From CAYQQQ01 sp964420125 (GTDB lineage: Bacteria; Actinomycetota; Acidimicrobiia; Acidimicrobiales; Microtrichaceae), in NCBI GenBank assembly GCA_964420125.1, contig CAYQQQ010000024.1:1-63818 (forward strand): a stretch of 63,818 nt of DNA, in the 5' to 3' direction. Positions within the stretch are counted from its first letter, which is position 1, and each line of letters begins with the position of its first letter. This document shows positions 17,259 to 25,059 of this stretch, piece by piece. Both the position numbers and the translations under genes were made by a program. The notes beneath the pieces are model-generated. The model ran no database searches, was not told where the DNA came from, and worked only from the letters and a program-made list of their open reading frames with translations.

Positions 17259-18233
17259 ATGCAGCTGGCGGTGCAAGCACGGGGCCTCGGCCGACGGTTC
17301 GCCGACCGGGATGCGGTGTGCGACGTCGACCTCGACGTCGCACAGGGGGAGACCTTCGGGTTCCTCGGCCCCAACGGTGCGGGCAAGACCACCTGCGTGC
17401 GCATGCTCACCACGCTCCTGCGACCCACCAGCGGCACGGCCGTGGTGGCCGGCCACGACGTGACCGACGAAGCCGCCCAGGTCCGGCTCCGCATCGGGGT
17501 GGCCCTGCAGGCAACCGCCATCGACCCCAAGCAGAGCGGTCGGGAGTACCTCGACCTGCAGGGTCGCCTCTACGGCCTCGGTGCCGCCCAACGACGCCGC
17601 CGCATCGCCGAGCTGGCCGAGATCGTGGAGCTGGGGGACGCGCTCGACCGTCGCATCGCCACCTACTCGGGCGGCATGGCCCGACGCATCGACCTGGCGG
17701 GTGCGCTGATCCACCAACCGGAGGTGGTGTTCCTCGACGAGCCCACCACGGGCCTCGATCCGGCGAGTCGGATCCGTCTCTGGGACGAGATCAAGCGCCT
17801 GAACACCGACGAGGGCACCACGGTCTTCCTCACGACCCAGTACCTGGAGGAGGCCGACGAGCTGGCCCGGCAGATCGGCATCATCGACCACGGCCGCCTG
17901 GTGGCCGAAGGCACCCCCGAGGAGCTGAAGCGCTCGCTCGGCAACGACGTGATCGTCGCTCAGGTCGAGGGGAGCTGCGAGGTCGCCGCCTCCGCCCTCG
18001 AGGGAACCCGCGGTGTTGACCTCGTCGAGCCCCGCGGGCACGAGCTGCTGGTGCACACCGCCGACGGCTCCGCCACGATCGGCGCCGTCGCAGTGCGCCT
18101 GCACGAGTCGCAGGTGGCCGTGCGGAACCTGACCCTGCGCCGACCGACCCTCGACGACGTCTTCCTCGAGCTGACCGGCAACCGCATCCACCCCGACGAC
18201 GACCTCGACGACGACGCAGAGGAGCCCCGTTGA
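17259..18233 (+). CDS. DrrA-like ABC transporter ATPase
   Basis: Nucleotide-binding subunit of an ABC-2 exporter. Walker A GPNGAGKTT near residue 40, Q-loop VALQATAIDPKQSGREYL (the daunorubicin-resistance-type loop), signature YSGGMARR, Walker B VVFLDEPTTGLDP, and H-loop region TTQYLEEAD. The C-terminal ~100 residues are the DrrA-type extension. The length of 324 aa is normal. TAGGGT ends 7 nt before ATG 17259. The stop codon overlaps the TTG start of the permease gene. The transported compound is unknown; adjacency to the DprE2-like gene allows a lipid-linked cell-envelope substrate. Confidence 0.95.
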   Translation: MQLAVQARGLGRRFADRDAVCDVDLDVAQGETFGFLGPNGAGKTTCVRMLTTLLRPTSGTAVVAGHDVTDEAAQVRLRIGVALQATAIDPKQSGREYLDLQGRLYGLGAAQRRRRIAELAEIVELGDALDRRIATYSGGMARRIDLAGALIHQPEVVFLDEPTTGLDPASRIRLWDEIKRLNTDEGTTVFLTTQYLEEADELARQIGIIDHGRLVAEGTPEELKRSLGNDVIVAQVEGSCEVAASALEGTRGVDLVEPRGHELLVHTADGSATIGAVAVRLHESQVAVRNLTLRRPTLDDVFLELTGNRIHPDDDLDDDAEEPR

Positions 18234-19051
18234 GCACCCTCGCACATCCAGAGCACCCGAGCGACCTCGCTCCCATCCACGCTCGCCGCGCCGGCTGGCT
18301 CAGCGACCTCCGCTCGATCGGCCTGCGGGCGTTGCGTGCCGCGTGGCGCGATCCCGAAGCGGTCCTGCCACCGATCTTCATCGGCGCCTTCTTCTTCGCC
18401 ATCAACGTCGGCTCGTTGCAGTCGCTCGCCGAAGGGGCGGCACCCGGCTTCGACTACAAGGCCTTCCAGCTGCCAACGGCGACCGTGCTCACGATCACCG
18501 GCGTCACCCGGGCCTACGCGCTGGTGCTCGACATCCAGAACGGGTACTTCGACAAGCTGGCGTTGTCGCCGGCACACCGCTCCTCGCTGCTGCTCGGCCA
18601 CATGGTGGCCGACTTCGTGCTCTCGATGGCCCTGTCGCTGGCGGTGACGCTGGTCGCGCTGCTGGTCGGGGTGCGCTTCGCCACCGGGATCGCGGGGATC
18701 GCGGCCTTCGTGGTGATGGCGGGCGCCTGGAGCATCGCCTTCGCCGGCGTGCCGTACGCCCTTGCGCTCAAGACGGGCAACCCCACGGTGGTGAACCAGT
18801 CCTTCCTGATCTTCTTCCCCCTGATGTTCCTCACGTCGGCGCTCGTCCCCGAAGCGGCGCTCACCGGTTGGCTCGCCACCGTGGCCGAGTTCAACCCCGT
18901 CACCTACCTGCTGCGGGGCATGCGGGCGATCGTGTCGGAAGGTTGGGTGCTGACGCCCATCCTCCAGGGACTTGCCGCAGTGGCGGGCGTGATGGCGGTG
19001 ACCCTCGCGGTGGCGTTCGCCGCCCTGCGAGGGCGCACCTCGGTGCGCTGA
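18230..19051 (+). CDS. DrrB-like ABC-2 transporter permease
   Basis: Membrane subunit partner of the preceding ATPase: 273 aa with about six hydrophobic segments (for example PPIFIGAFFFAINVG, MALSLAVTLVALLVGV, FLIFFPLMFLTSALVP, ILQGLAAVAGVMAVTLAVAF). The ABC-2 motif NPVTYLLRGMRAI is present near the C-terminus. It begins at TTG 18230, which overlaps the TGA of the ATPase gene (TTGA), so translation is coupled. A short cytoplasmic N-terminal extension precedes the first helix. Confidence 0.93.
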   Translation: MSTLAHPEHPSDLAPIHARRAGWLSDLRSIGLRALRAAWRDPEAVLPPIFIGAFFFAINVGSLQSLAEGAAPGFDYKAFQLPTATVLTITGVTRAYALVLDIQNGYFDKLALSPAHRSSLLLGHMVADFVLSMALSLAVTLVALLVGVRFATGIAGIAAFVVMAGAWSIAFAGVPYALALKTGNPTVVNQSFLIFFPLMFLTSALVPEAALTGWLATVAEFNPVTYLLRGMRAIVSEGWVLTPILQGLAAVAGVMAVTLAVAFAALRGRTSVR

Positions 19052-19068
19052 GCGTCGCCTCGACCTGT

Positions 19069-20277
19069 TCAGCGGGTCCCGGTGGGAGCCTGCCACTGCT
19101 GGGAGGGAGCTCGCACCGGCGGAGGAGGCGGTCCGGCCGCCCAACCGTTGCGACCGCCGCGGCGGGCCGAGCCGAGCTCCACCGCCCGGCGCACCTCCTG
19201 GGGCCCGAGCATGCCGACCAGCTCCCGGCCGGACAGCACCAGGCCGTAGCCCCAGCTCCCCATCTGGCGGAGGGCCTCCGTCATCGGCTCGGCTGGGTCC
19301 AACATGGCGATGCCCGCGAGGGGCACCATCGCATCGATCGCCTGGGTGCTGGCCCACCGCTCCGCGGGAAGCCGCTTGATGGCAGCCATCATCAGCAGGC
19401 CGCGCACCTGTCCTGCGCTGTCGACCACCGGCACCGCGCTCTGCGACGTGTGAGCGAATGGGCCCTCCACCACCCGGTCGACGGTGCTCCACGTGGTCGC
19501 CACCTGGACGGGTGCGAGCATCGCTCCCGCCACCGTGAGGCCCCCGACGGCGCGCTCGGCCTTGTAGTACGCCGCCTCTGCACGGGCGGCGTTGAACAGG
19601 AACCAGCCGATCAGCGCGGTCCACAGCCCGCCGAGGCTGCGGGTGAACCACATCTCGGCGAAGCCGGCGGCGACCAGCAGCACGGCGAGCACCTGACCGA
19701 CCTGGGCGGCGCCCCAGCGGCCCCAGGCCCGGTCGCCCTTCAGCTTCCACAGCATCGAGCCGAGGATCCGACCCCCGTCGAGCGGAGATCCCGGCAGGAG
19801 GTTGAACACCGCCAACACGACGTTGATCAGCCCGAGCCAGCCCAGCATCACGACCCACACCTCGGGACCGTCGATGGTCCGCAGGCCGACGGCGAGCCCC
19901 CAGAGCACACCACCGAAGACCACGCTGGCGAGCGGACCGGCGGCAGCGATGCGGAACTCGGCGCCCGGGCCCTTCGGTTCACCGTCGAGGCGGGCGACCC
20001 CCCCGAACAGCCAGAGCGTGATGCCGTCGACCCGCAGGCCGTTGCGTCGGGCCACCAGGCTGTGGGAGAGCTCGTGGCCGAGCAGCGAAGCGAGGAACAC
20101 CGCGGTCCCGGCCGCGCCCACGAGCCAGTACGTGAGCCCCTCGAGACCGGGCACGGCGGTGGGCAGCACGCCGGTGGCGAACGACCACGTGAGGAAGGCA
20201 CCGATCACGAGGACCCCGAGGTCCGCGGAGACCTCGATGCCGGCGATGGTGCCGAGGCGGATGCCGCGCCCGTTCAT
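19069..20277 (-). CDS. Site-2 protease (M50) with CBS domains
   Basis: Intramembrane zinc metalloprotease of the Rip3/SpoIVFB-like group. The zinc motif HELSH is at residues ~66-70 (SLLGHELSHSLVARR) and the second site is NLLPGSPLDGGRI; several transmembrane helices flank them. Residues ~245-365 form a CBS-domain pair (VVDSAGQVRGLLMM; VLSGRELVGML), which in this family senses a nucleotide or energy state. The C-terminus is Pro-rich. The likely role is release of a membrane-held regulator; the target is unknown. ATG 20277 is chosen because it begins the family's conserved IRLGTIAGIEV strand. Confidence 0.93.
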   Translation of the reverse strand: MNGRGIRLGTIAGIEVSADLGVLVIGAFLTWSFATGVLPTAVPGLEGLTYWLVGAAGTAVFLASLLGHELSHSLVARRNGLRVDGITLWLFGGVARLDGEPKGPGAEFRIAAAGPLASVVFGGVLWGLAVGLRTIDGPEVWVVMLGWLGLINVVLAVFNLLPGSPLDGGRILGSMLWKLKGDRAWGRWGAAQVGQVLAVLLVAAGFAEMWFTRSLGGLWTALIGWFLFNAARAEAAYYKAERAVGGLTVAGAMLAPVQVATTWSTVDRVVEGPFAHTSQSAVPVVDSAGQVRGLLMMAAIKRLPAERWASTQAIDAMVPLAGIAMLDPAEPMTEALRQMGSWGYGLVLSGRELVGMLGPQEVRRAVELGSARRGGRNGWAAGPPPPPVRAPSQQWQAPTGTR

Positions 20278-20407
20278 CGCTCCATCCAACCACCTCGACG
20301 GTCCCAGGTGTTCCGAGCCTGCCGTGAAGCTGTGTCGACCCCCAGCACGTCGCCACACGCGGCCGCCGGACCCGTTCGAGAGCGCACTCGCCGACGATGC
20401 CGATGCA

Positions 20408-21496
20408 TCAGGGTGATCGGGCCTCCATGGAGTCCGCCGCGACCATGAGCGCCTGGGCATCCACCACCTCGAAGTCGTCGGTGCTCAGCAGCTCCAGAGT
20501 GGCCAGGTCGGCGTCGTCCCAGCGGGCATCGGGGGTCCCGTGGACGGCGAAGTTGGGCCCGGTGTCGGAGATCACCGCACCGTAGGTCTGCAGCGCCCGG
20601 GCGATCACGGTGGCCTGTGGGCCGAGACCGCCGAGATCCGCGTCGTCGCGGAGGCGCAGCCAGCTGCCCATGGGTGGCGCCGCCGGGTCGTCGGACACGC
20701 CGTCGGTCCCCCGGGCAGGCCAGACCCATTCGCCTCGGCCGCTGACCGGCGAGGTCACCGTGATCACATGGGAGACCGCTCCGGCGTCCACCTCCGCCCA
20801 GGTGAACAACCCGGGGAGGATGGGCAGCCCGGACGCCGTGGTGCGGCCGCGCGGATAGCGGAGGTCGTCGAGGTCCCAGTGGGCGCCGGCGGTGCCGCTC
20901 CACACGCCGAACCAGTCCCGGATGGTGATGACCTCCCACATCTCCCGGTGCTCGAGGTCGACGCCGATGTAGTGGTCGTCGAACCCGTAGGTGGGCATCG
21001 ACTGGATGTAGGCGGGCTCGCTGATGGGGTACTCCACGTGGTCCGAGCCGGCGGAGTAGTGGAAGCGGAACCGGTGACGAGGGGTGCGGCCGTCGACGAA
21101 GTTGAACGGCTTGCCCCACACCACCCCGTCACGCACGGTGGCGGCCGCGTTGGGCACCACCGGGTGCCCACCCAGCGAGGCGATCTGCTCGTCCGAGTCG
21201 GGGTGCAGCGGCAGATCGGCGGTCTGGCGATAGAAGAACGCCGCCTGTGGGAGCAGCTGCGGCAGCGGAGGGAACTCCGGGGTGAAGAAGGGCGGCGGGC
21301 GGTTGAGCACCGCCAGCGCGATCCCCACCCCCACCACCACGCCAGCGGCGACGGGGCCCTTGCGCCCTCGCACGGGACGGTCGCGCCGGCGGCGAAGGGC
21401 ACGGCGGCCGAGCACGATCGCCAACGCCAACACGCCGACCACGGCCAGCAGCGCTCCACCCCGGAACAGCAGCACCTCGGAACCGGGCATGGTCAT
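20408..21496 (-). CDS. Unrecognised membrane-anchored protein
   Basis: I do not recognise the family with confidence. Two hydrophobic segments near the N-terminus (ALLAVVGVLALAIVLG; VAAGVVVGVGIALAVL) flank a basic loop; the remaining ~280 residues are predicted extracellular, with many Trp/Tyr and the conserved-looking segments YPISEPAYIQ, WSGTAGAHWDL and a C-terminal RALQTYGAVISDTGPNF, which recalls secreted hypothetical proteins of streptomycetes. ATG 21496 is preferred; a longer GTG start at 21565 is open but would begin two bases from tRNA-Arg. Confidence 0.7.
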   Translation of the reverse strand: MTMPGSEVLLFRGGALLAVVGVLALAIVLGRRALRRRRDRPVRGRKGPVAAGVVVGVGIALAVLNRPPPFFTPEFPPLPQLLPQAAFFYRQTADLPLHPDSDEQIASLGGHPVVPNAAATVRDGVVWGKPFNFVDGRTPRHRFRFHYSAGSDHVEYPISEPAYIQSMPTYGFDDHYIGVDLEHREMWEVITIRDWFGVWSGTAGAHWDLDDLRYPRGRTTASGLPILPGLFTWAEVDAGAVSHVITVTSPVSGRGEWVWPARGTDGVSDDPAAPPMGSWLRLRDDADLGGLGPQATVIARALQTYGAVISDTGPNFAVHGTPDARWDDADLATLELLSTDDFEVVDAQALMVAADSMEARSP

Positions 21497-21566
21497 GTCG
21501 GGCGGGCCGACGATCGCGGTCGCCGGATCCTCCGCCGGGGGGGAACCTCCGGTGCTCTGCCTCACG

Positions 21567-21640
21567 CGCCCCCGGCAGGATTCGAACCTGCGACCTCGGG
21601 ATTAGAAGTCCCTTGCTCTATCCAGCTGAGCTACGGGGGC
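21567..21640 (-). tRNA. tRNA-Arg (TCT)
   Basis: On the minus strand the acceptor is GCCCCCG/CGGGGGC, D arm GCTC..GAGC, anticodon loop CTTCTAA (anticodon TCT, reading AGA/AGG), T loop TTCGAAT. Discriminator G; CCA is not encoded. The stem closing the anticodon arm has an A-G mismatch at its outer pair. Confidence 0.95.
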
Positions 21641-21676
21641 CGCTGGGTCACGGTATATGATCGCAACCCTTGCCAT

Positions 21677-21755
21677 GGTGGCCGTAGCTCAGTCCGGTTA
21701 GAGCGCCAGGTTGTGGCCCTGGAGGTCGGGGGTTCAAGTCCCCTCGGTCACCCCA
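21677..21755 (+). tRNA. tRNA-His (GTG)
   Basis: Acceptor GTGGCCG/CGGTCAC with the extra 5' G-1 (21677) opposite C73, as required for histidyl-tRNA; anticodon stem CCAGG/CCTGG around TTGTGGC (anticodon GTG); T loop TTCAAGT. CCA is encoded (21753-21755). A TATATGAT stretch at ~21653 may be its -10 region. Confidence 0.96.
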
Positions 21756-21838
21756 TGCGAGCGGCGGCAACCGGTTGAGAACGGGCATCGCCGGGTCGCT
21801 ACACTCCACATCGCGGCCGGTTCGTCCGGCGGCTCCAT

Positions 21839-21912
21839 GCGCCTCTAGCTCAACTGGTCAGAGCATCGGACTCTTAATCCGCAGGTTCTGGGTTCGAGTC
21901 CCAGGGGGCGTA
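21839..21912 (+). tRNA. tRNA-Lys (CTT)
   Basis: Acceptor GCGCCTC/GGGGCGT (with G-U pairs at positions 1-72 and 6-67), anticodon stem CGGA/TCCG around CTCTTAA (anticodon CTT), T arm CTGGG/CCCAG with TTCGAGT. Discriminator A; CCA is not encoded. A strong terminator follows directly. Confidence 0.95.
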
Positions 21913-21917
21913 CCGCA

Positions 21918-21957
21918 GAGGCCCGGATCCCTCGGCAACACAGGGGATCCGGGCCTC
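21918..21957 (+). terminator. 14-bp terminator hairpin after tRNA-Lys
   Basis: GAGGCCCGGATCCC (21918-21931) and GGGATCCGGGCCTC (21944-21957) are perfect complements separated by 12 nt. The following GTTCGTTC is only weakly U-rich. The position right after the tRNA His/Lys pair supports a terminator role. Confidence 0.82.
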
Positions 21958-22032
21958 GTTCGTTCCCGCCACCCGGGACGAGCGCGGACCTCCGGGCTCG
22001 ACCGCCGACGCCCGGGCTACCGCCGTCGGCGG

Positions 22033-22854
22033 TCAGCGCCCGAGGTCGAACGCGACCAGCTCGGCGACTCCGTCACCTCCTGCGACCTTCTTCTCACGGA
22101 TCTTGCCGACCCCGGGAGCGTAGGCCTTCTCTTCGACGACCTCGGGCTCGAGCGGTGACCAGTCCCTCGTCTCGACGACGTCGCCGTAGGTGCCGGACGC
22201 CACGGTGACGGTCTGGTCCGTGCCGGTGATCTCCATCATGTCCTCGGCTTCGCCCTCGAGGTACTCCTGGCGGAACACGTCGCCGCTGACCGGTCGAGCG
22301 GGCATGACGATGCCGGGCAGGGCGCCGTTCACCCCTGCTTCCCACGAGCCGGCCGTGCTGACGACCTTGCCGTCCTCGTAGTCCTGGACCTCCTCGCCGA
22401 GGTACCAGACGTTGCCGTCCGCGTCCTGGGCGAACCAGTCCATCGTGTCCTCCACCAGCGCTCCCCCGACGGTGACGGTGTCCCGCACGACGGTGGCTTC
22501 GATGCCCATGACCGACTTGGTGGCGTCGGTGACCTCGATCTCGACCACCTCCATCACGCCGTCGGACTCACCTTCGTAGCGCCACGTCGCGCCGACGGGC
22601 ATGGGCAGGTACGGGTTGTCGATCGTGTCCGACATCGTCGTCGTGTCGAGCTCGGGTCGGTAGCTGCCGCCGTCGCCGGGGTCGATGACGCGCTCTCCTC
22701 CCGTGGAGCTGTCGGTCGGCCATTCCACCGGGGTCGTGTCGGTGCTCGTCGGCCGCTGTGCCTCCGAGCCGGACGAGCCGCATCCCGATGCAGCGGTGAG
22801 GGTGAGCCCGATACCGAGGAGGACGGCGACCTGTCGGCAGAGTGGGTGGTGCAT
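22033..22854 (-). CDS. Hypothetical lipoprotein
   Basis: Exported lipoprotein of 273 aa (lipobox LTAASGC near residue 25) with a Ser/Thr/Asp linker. The mature domain contains NPYLPMPVGATWRYEG, a Trp-rich WFAQDADGNVWYLGE and APGVGKIREKK; similar proteins are common beside two-component systems in actinobacteria but have no assigned function. It is divergent from the OmpR-type regulator at 22986. The 130-bp gap contains a tandem repeat that the regulator could bind, so the lipoprotein may be its target. Confidence 0.82.
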   Translation of the reverse strand: MHHPLCRQVAVLLGIGLTLTAASGCGSSGSEAQRPTSTDTTPVEWPTDSSTGGERVIDPGDGGSYRPELDTTTMSDTIDNPYLPMPVGATWRYEGESDGVMEVVEIEVTDATKSVMGIEATVVRDTVTVGGALVEDTMDWFAQDADGNVWYLGEEVQDYEDGKVVSTAGSWEAGVNGALPGIVMPARPVSGDVFRQEYLEGEAEDMMEITGTDQTVTVASGTYGDVVETRDWSPLEPEVVEEKAYAPGVGKIREKKVAGGDGVAELVAFDLGR

Positions 22855-22932
22855 GGTGTGTCTCCCAGTTCGTCGGTTGACGGTCGGATCATCCGCTTCG
22901 ATCGCTGAACACGACCTGACCCGACCCCGACG

Positions 22933-22951
22933 GGTTCAGCGCGGGGTCAGC
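22933..22951 (+). promoter_or_regulatory. Candidate OmpR-family regulator box
   Basis: GGTTCAGC (22933-22940) and GGGTCAGC (22944-22951) are direct repeats with an 11-bp period, the spacing at which OmpR/PhoB dimers bind in tandem. A further CTGACCC lies inverted at about 22914. The box lies 35 bp before the response regulator start and between divergent genes. Autoregulation is inference. Confidence 0.5.
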
Positions 22952-22985
22952 TTGGACGGGCAGACTGCAGTGGAGGAGCCGGGCC

Positions 22986-23660
22986 ATGAAGCTGCTGTTG
23001 ATCGAGGACGATCTCAAGATCGCCGCCGCGGTGCGACGTGGGCTCGTGGCCGAGGGCTTCACCGTCGACGTCGTCCACGACGGCGACGACGGCTACTGGC
23101 GGGCGAGCGAGGGCACCTACGACCTGGTCCTGCTCGACATCATGCTGCCGGGCCGCAACGGCTACCGGGTGTGCGCCGACCTGCGCTCCGACGGTGTGTG
23201 GACCCCGATCCTCATGCTCACCGCAAAGGACGGCGACCTCGACGAAGCCGAGGGACTGGACGCCGGTGCGGACGACTTCCTCTCGAAGCCCTTCTCGTTC
23301 ACCGTGCTCGTGGCGCGCATCCGGGCCCTGTTGCGACGCACCGACGGCGGGGCACCGGTCCCCGTCGTCGTCGGCGACCTCCGCATCGACGCTGCGGCCC
23401 GTCGGGCCTGGCTCGGCGACGACGAGGTCGAGGTGACGACCCGCGAGTTCGACCTTCTGGAGTTCATGGTCCGCAGGGCGGGGCAGGTCCTGTCCAAGAC
23501 CGAGATCCTCGATGGGGTCTTGAGCGACGACTTCGACGGCGATCCCAACATCGTCGAGGTCTACGTCGGTCGTCTCCGACGGAAGCTGCACGACCCGGAG
23601 GCATCGCACTGCGTCATCACGACGGTCAGAGGCGCCGGCTACCGACTCGAGGCGCGCTGA
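22986..23660 (+). CDS. OmpR-family response regulator
   Basis: A 224 aa two-component output protein. The receiver domain is at residues 1-118 with acidic pocket E7-D8-D9, phosphoacceptor D51 (LVLLDIMLPG), switch Thr in MLTAKDG and Lys in FLSKPF. The winged-helix DNA-binding domain is at ~128-222 (TTREFDLLEFMVRRAGQV; VEVYVGRLRRKL). The Shine-Dalgarno GGAGGA precedes ATG 22986. The TGA stop overlaps the ATG of the histidine kinase gene (ATGA), coupling the pair. Confidence 0.96.
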   Translation: MKLLLIEDDLKIAAAVRRGLVAEGFTVDVVHDGDDGYWRASEGTYDLVLLDIMLPGRNGYRVCADLRSDGVWTPILMLTAKDGDLDEAEGLDAGADDFLSKPFSFTVLVARIRALLRRTDGGAPVPVVVGDLRIDAAARRAWLGDDEVEVTTREFDLLEFMVRRAGQVLSKTEILDGVLSDDFDGDPNIVEVYVGRLRRKLHDPEASHCVITTVRGAGYRLEAR

Positions 23661-24991
23661 TGCTCCGGAGCCTCCGCGCACGGACGACCGCGCTCGCCGC
23701 GCTCGCCGTCGGGGTGGTCCTGGTGTTCACGGCCCTCGCCCTGGTGTCGTCACAGCGCAACATCCTCACCGACGGCCTGGACGAGTCCCTGACAGCCGAG
23801 GTTGAGGACCTCACATCCTCGATAGCCGAGACCGCCGGGGGGGCCGAGACGACCCTCGACGTGCATATCGACGATGACGCCGTCGCCCAGGTGGTCGCCG
23901 ACGACGGGGAGGTCCTCGCCGGCACCCCGAACCTCGGCGGAGCGCCCGCACTGACCGCCGCAGCCGATGCCACCACCGCCACGACCGTTCGCAGCGCCCG
24001 CGTGCTCAACAGCGACTACCGGCTCGCTTCGACACGCGTGGACGGCCTCGTCGTCCTCGTCGGCGCGCCGGTCGACGACATCGACGAGAGCATCTCGGCA
24101 TTGAGGTTCAGCCTGGTCGTCGCGGTACCCCTGGTCGTGCTCGCGCTCGGCGGCCTGGTCTGGTGGCTCACCGGCCGCGTGCTCGAACCGGTCGAATCGA
24201 TCCGAAGAGAGGTCGCCGACATCTCGAGTCGCAGCCTCCACCGCCGTGTACCCGAACCCGGCAGCGGTGACGAGATCGAACGGCTGGCCCGCACGATGAA
24301 CGAGATGCTCGACCGATTGCAGGCGGCTGCCGAACACCAGCAGCAGTTCGTCGCCGACGCGTCCCACGAACTGCGCAGCCCCCTCACCCGGATCCGAGCC
24401 GAGCTCGAGGTCGACCTCGAGCACCCCGGGACCGCCGACCTCGCTGCGACGCATCGCAGCGTGCTCGAGGAAGTCGACCGCATGCAGCAGATGATCGACG
24501 ACCTCCTCGCCCTTGCGCGTCTCGACGAGCACCGCCGACCGGCCTTCGGGACCGTCGCTCTGGATGATCTGGTACGTGCCGAGGTCGCGAGCCTCCACGC
24601 CACGCCGACCGTGCGGTTCCACCCGAACGACGGTGGTGCCATCATCCGGGGTGACGCCGCGCAACTTCGCCGAGTCGTGCGGAATCTGCTCGACAACGCA
24701 GCGCGACATGCCGACGGTCTGATCGCGGTCGACCTCGCGAGCGTCGACGACCGGGTGACCCTCCAGGTGAGCGATGACGGGCCGGGGGTCCCCGCGACAC
24801 AGCGAGAGAGAGTGTTCGACCGGTTCACCCGAATCGACGAGGCGAGGAACCCGGGGGACGGGGGCTCCGGGCTGGGCCTCGCGATCGCACGCGAGATCGT
24901 GCAGGCTCACGGAGGCACCATCTCCATCGGCGAAGCTCGGCACGGCGGTGCCCGAGTGGTCGTCGAGCTCCCTGCTCACGTCGACAAGTGA
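23660..24991 (+). CDS. Sensor histidine kinase
   Basis: Partner of the preceding regulator, 443 aa. The first membrane helix is near residues 8-30 and the second near 150-172 (VVAVPLVVLALGGLVWWL), enclosing a ~120-residue sensor domain with no family I recognise. Then come HAMP, the H-box FVADASHELRSPLTR (phospho-His ~236), N-box NLLDNAARH, and ATP-lid motifs DDGPGVP and GGSGLGLAIA. The ATG start overlaps the regulator stop. The stimulus is unknown; the divergent lipoprotein may take part. Confidence 0.95.
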   Translation: MLRSLRARTTALAALAVGVVLVFTALALVSSQRNILTDGLDESLTAEVEDLTSSIAETAGGAETTLDVHIDDDAVAQVVADDGEVLAGTPNLGGAPALTAAADATTATTVRSARVLNSDYRLASTRVDGLVVLVGAPVDDIDESISALRFSLVVAVPLVVLALGGLVWWLTGRVLEPVESIRREVADISSRSLHRRVPEPGSGDEIERLARTMNEMLDRLQAAAEHQQQFVADASHELRSPLTRIRAELEVDLEHPGTADLAATHRSVLEEVDRMQQMIDDLLALARLDEHRRPAFGTVALDDLVRAEVASLHATPTVRFHPNDGGAIIRGDAAQLRRVVRNLLDNAARHADGLIAVDLASVDDRVTLQVSDDGPGVPATQRERVFDRFTRIDEARNPGDGGSGLGLAIAREIVQAHGGTISIGEARHGGARVVVELPAHVDK

Positions 24992-24995
24992 GGAG

Positions 24996-25031
24996 CGACC
25001 CGTCGATCGTGCTGCTCACACGAACGGGTCG
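24996..25031. terminator. Bidirectional hairpin between convergent genes
   Basis: CGACCCGT (24996-25003) and ACGGGTCG (25024-25031) form a perfect 8-bp stem with a 20-nt loop, placed between the kinase stop and the stop of the convergent 1904-residue protein gene. No U tract. Confidence 0.5.
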
Positions 25032-25059
25032 GCCCCATCGGACCGTCTCGAGCGAGCGC

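Noticed and set aside
21641..21912. tRNA cluster as an integrated-element attachment site
   Set aside because: No direct repeat of a tRNA 3' end and no integrase gene nearby.
22685..23659. Extension of the histidine kinase frame upstream of 23660
   Set aside because: It would overlap the whole response regulator gene; ATG 23660 gives the standard ATGA overlap and the first membrane helix.
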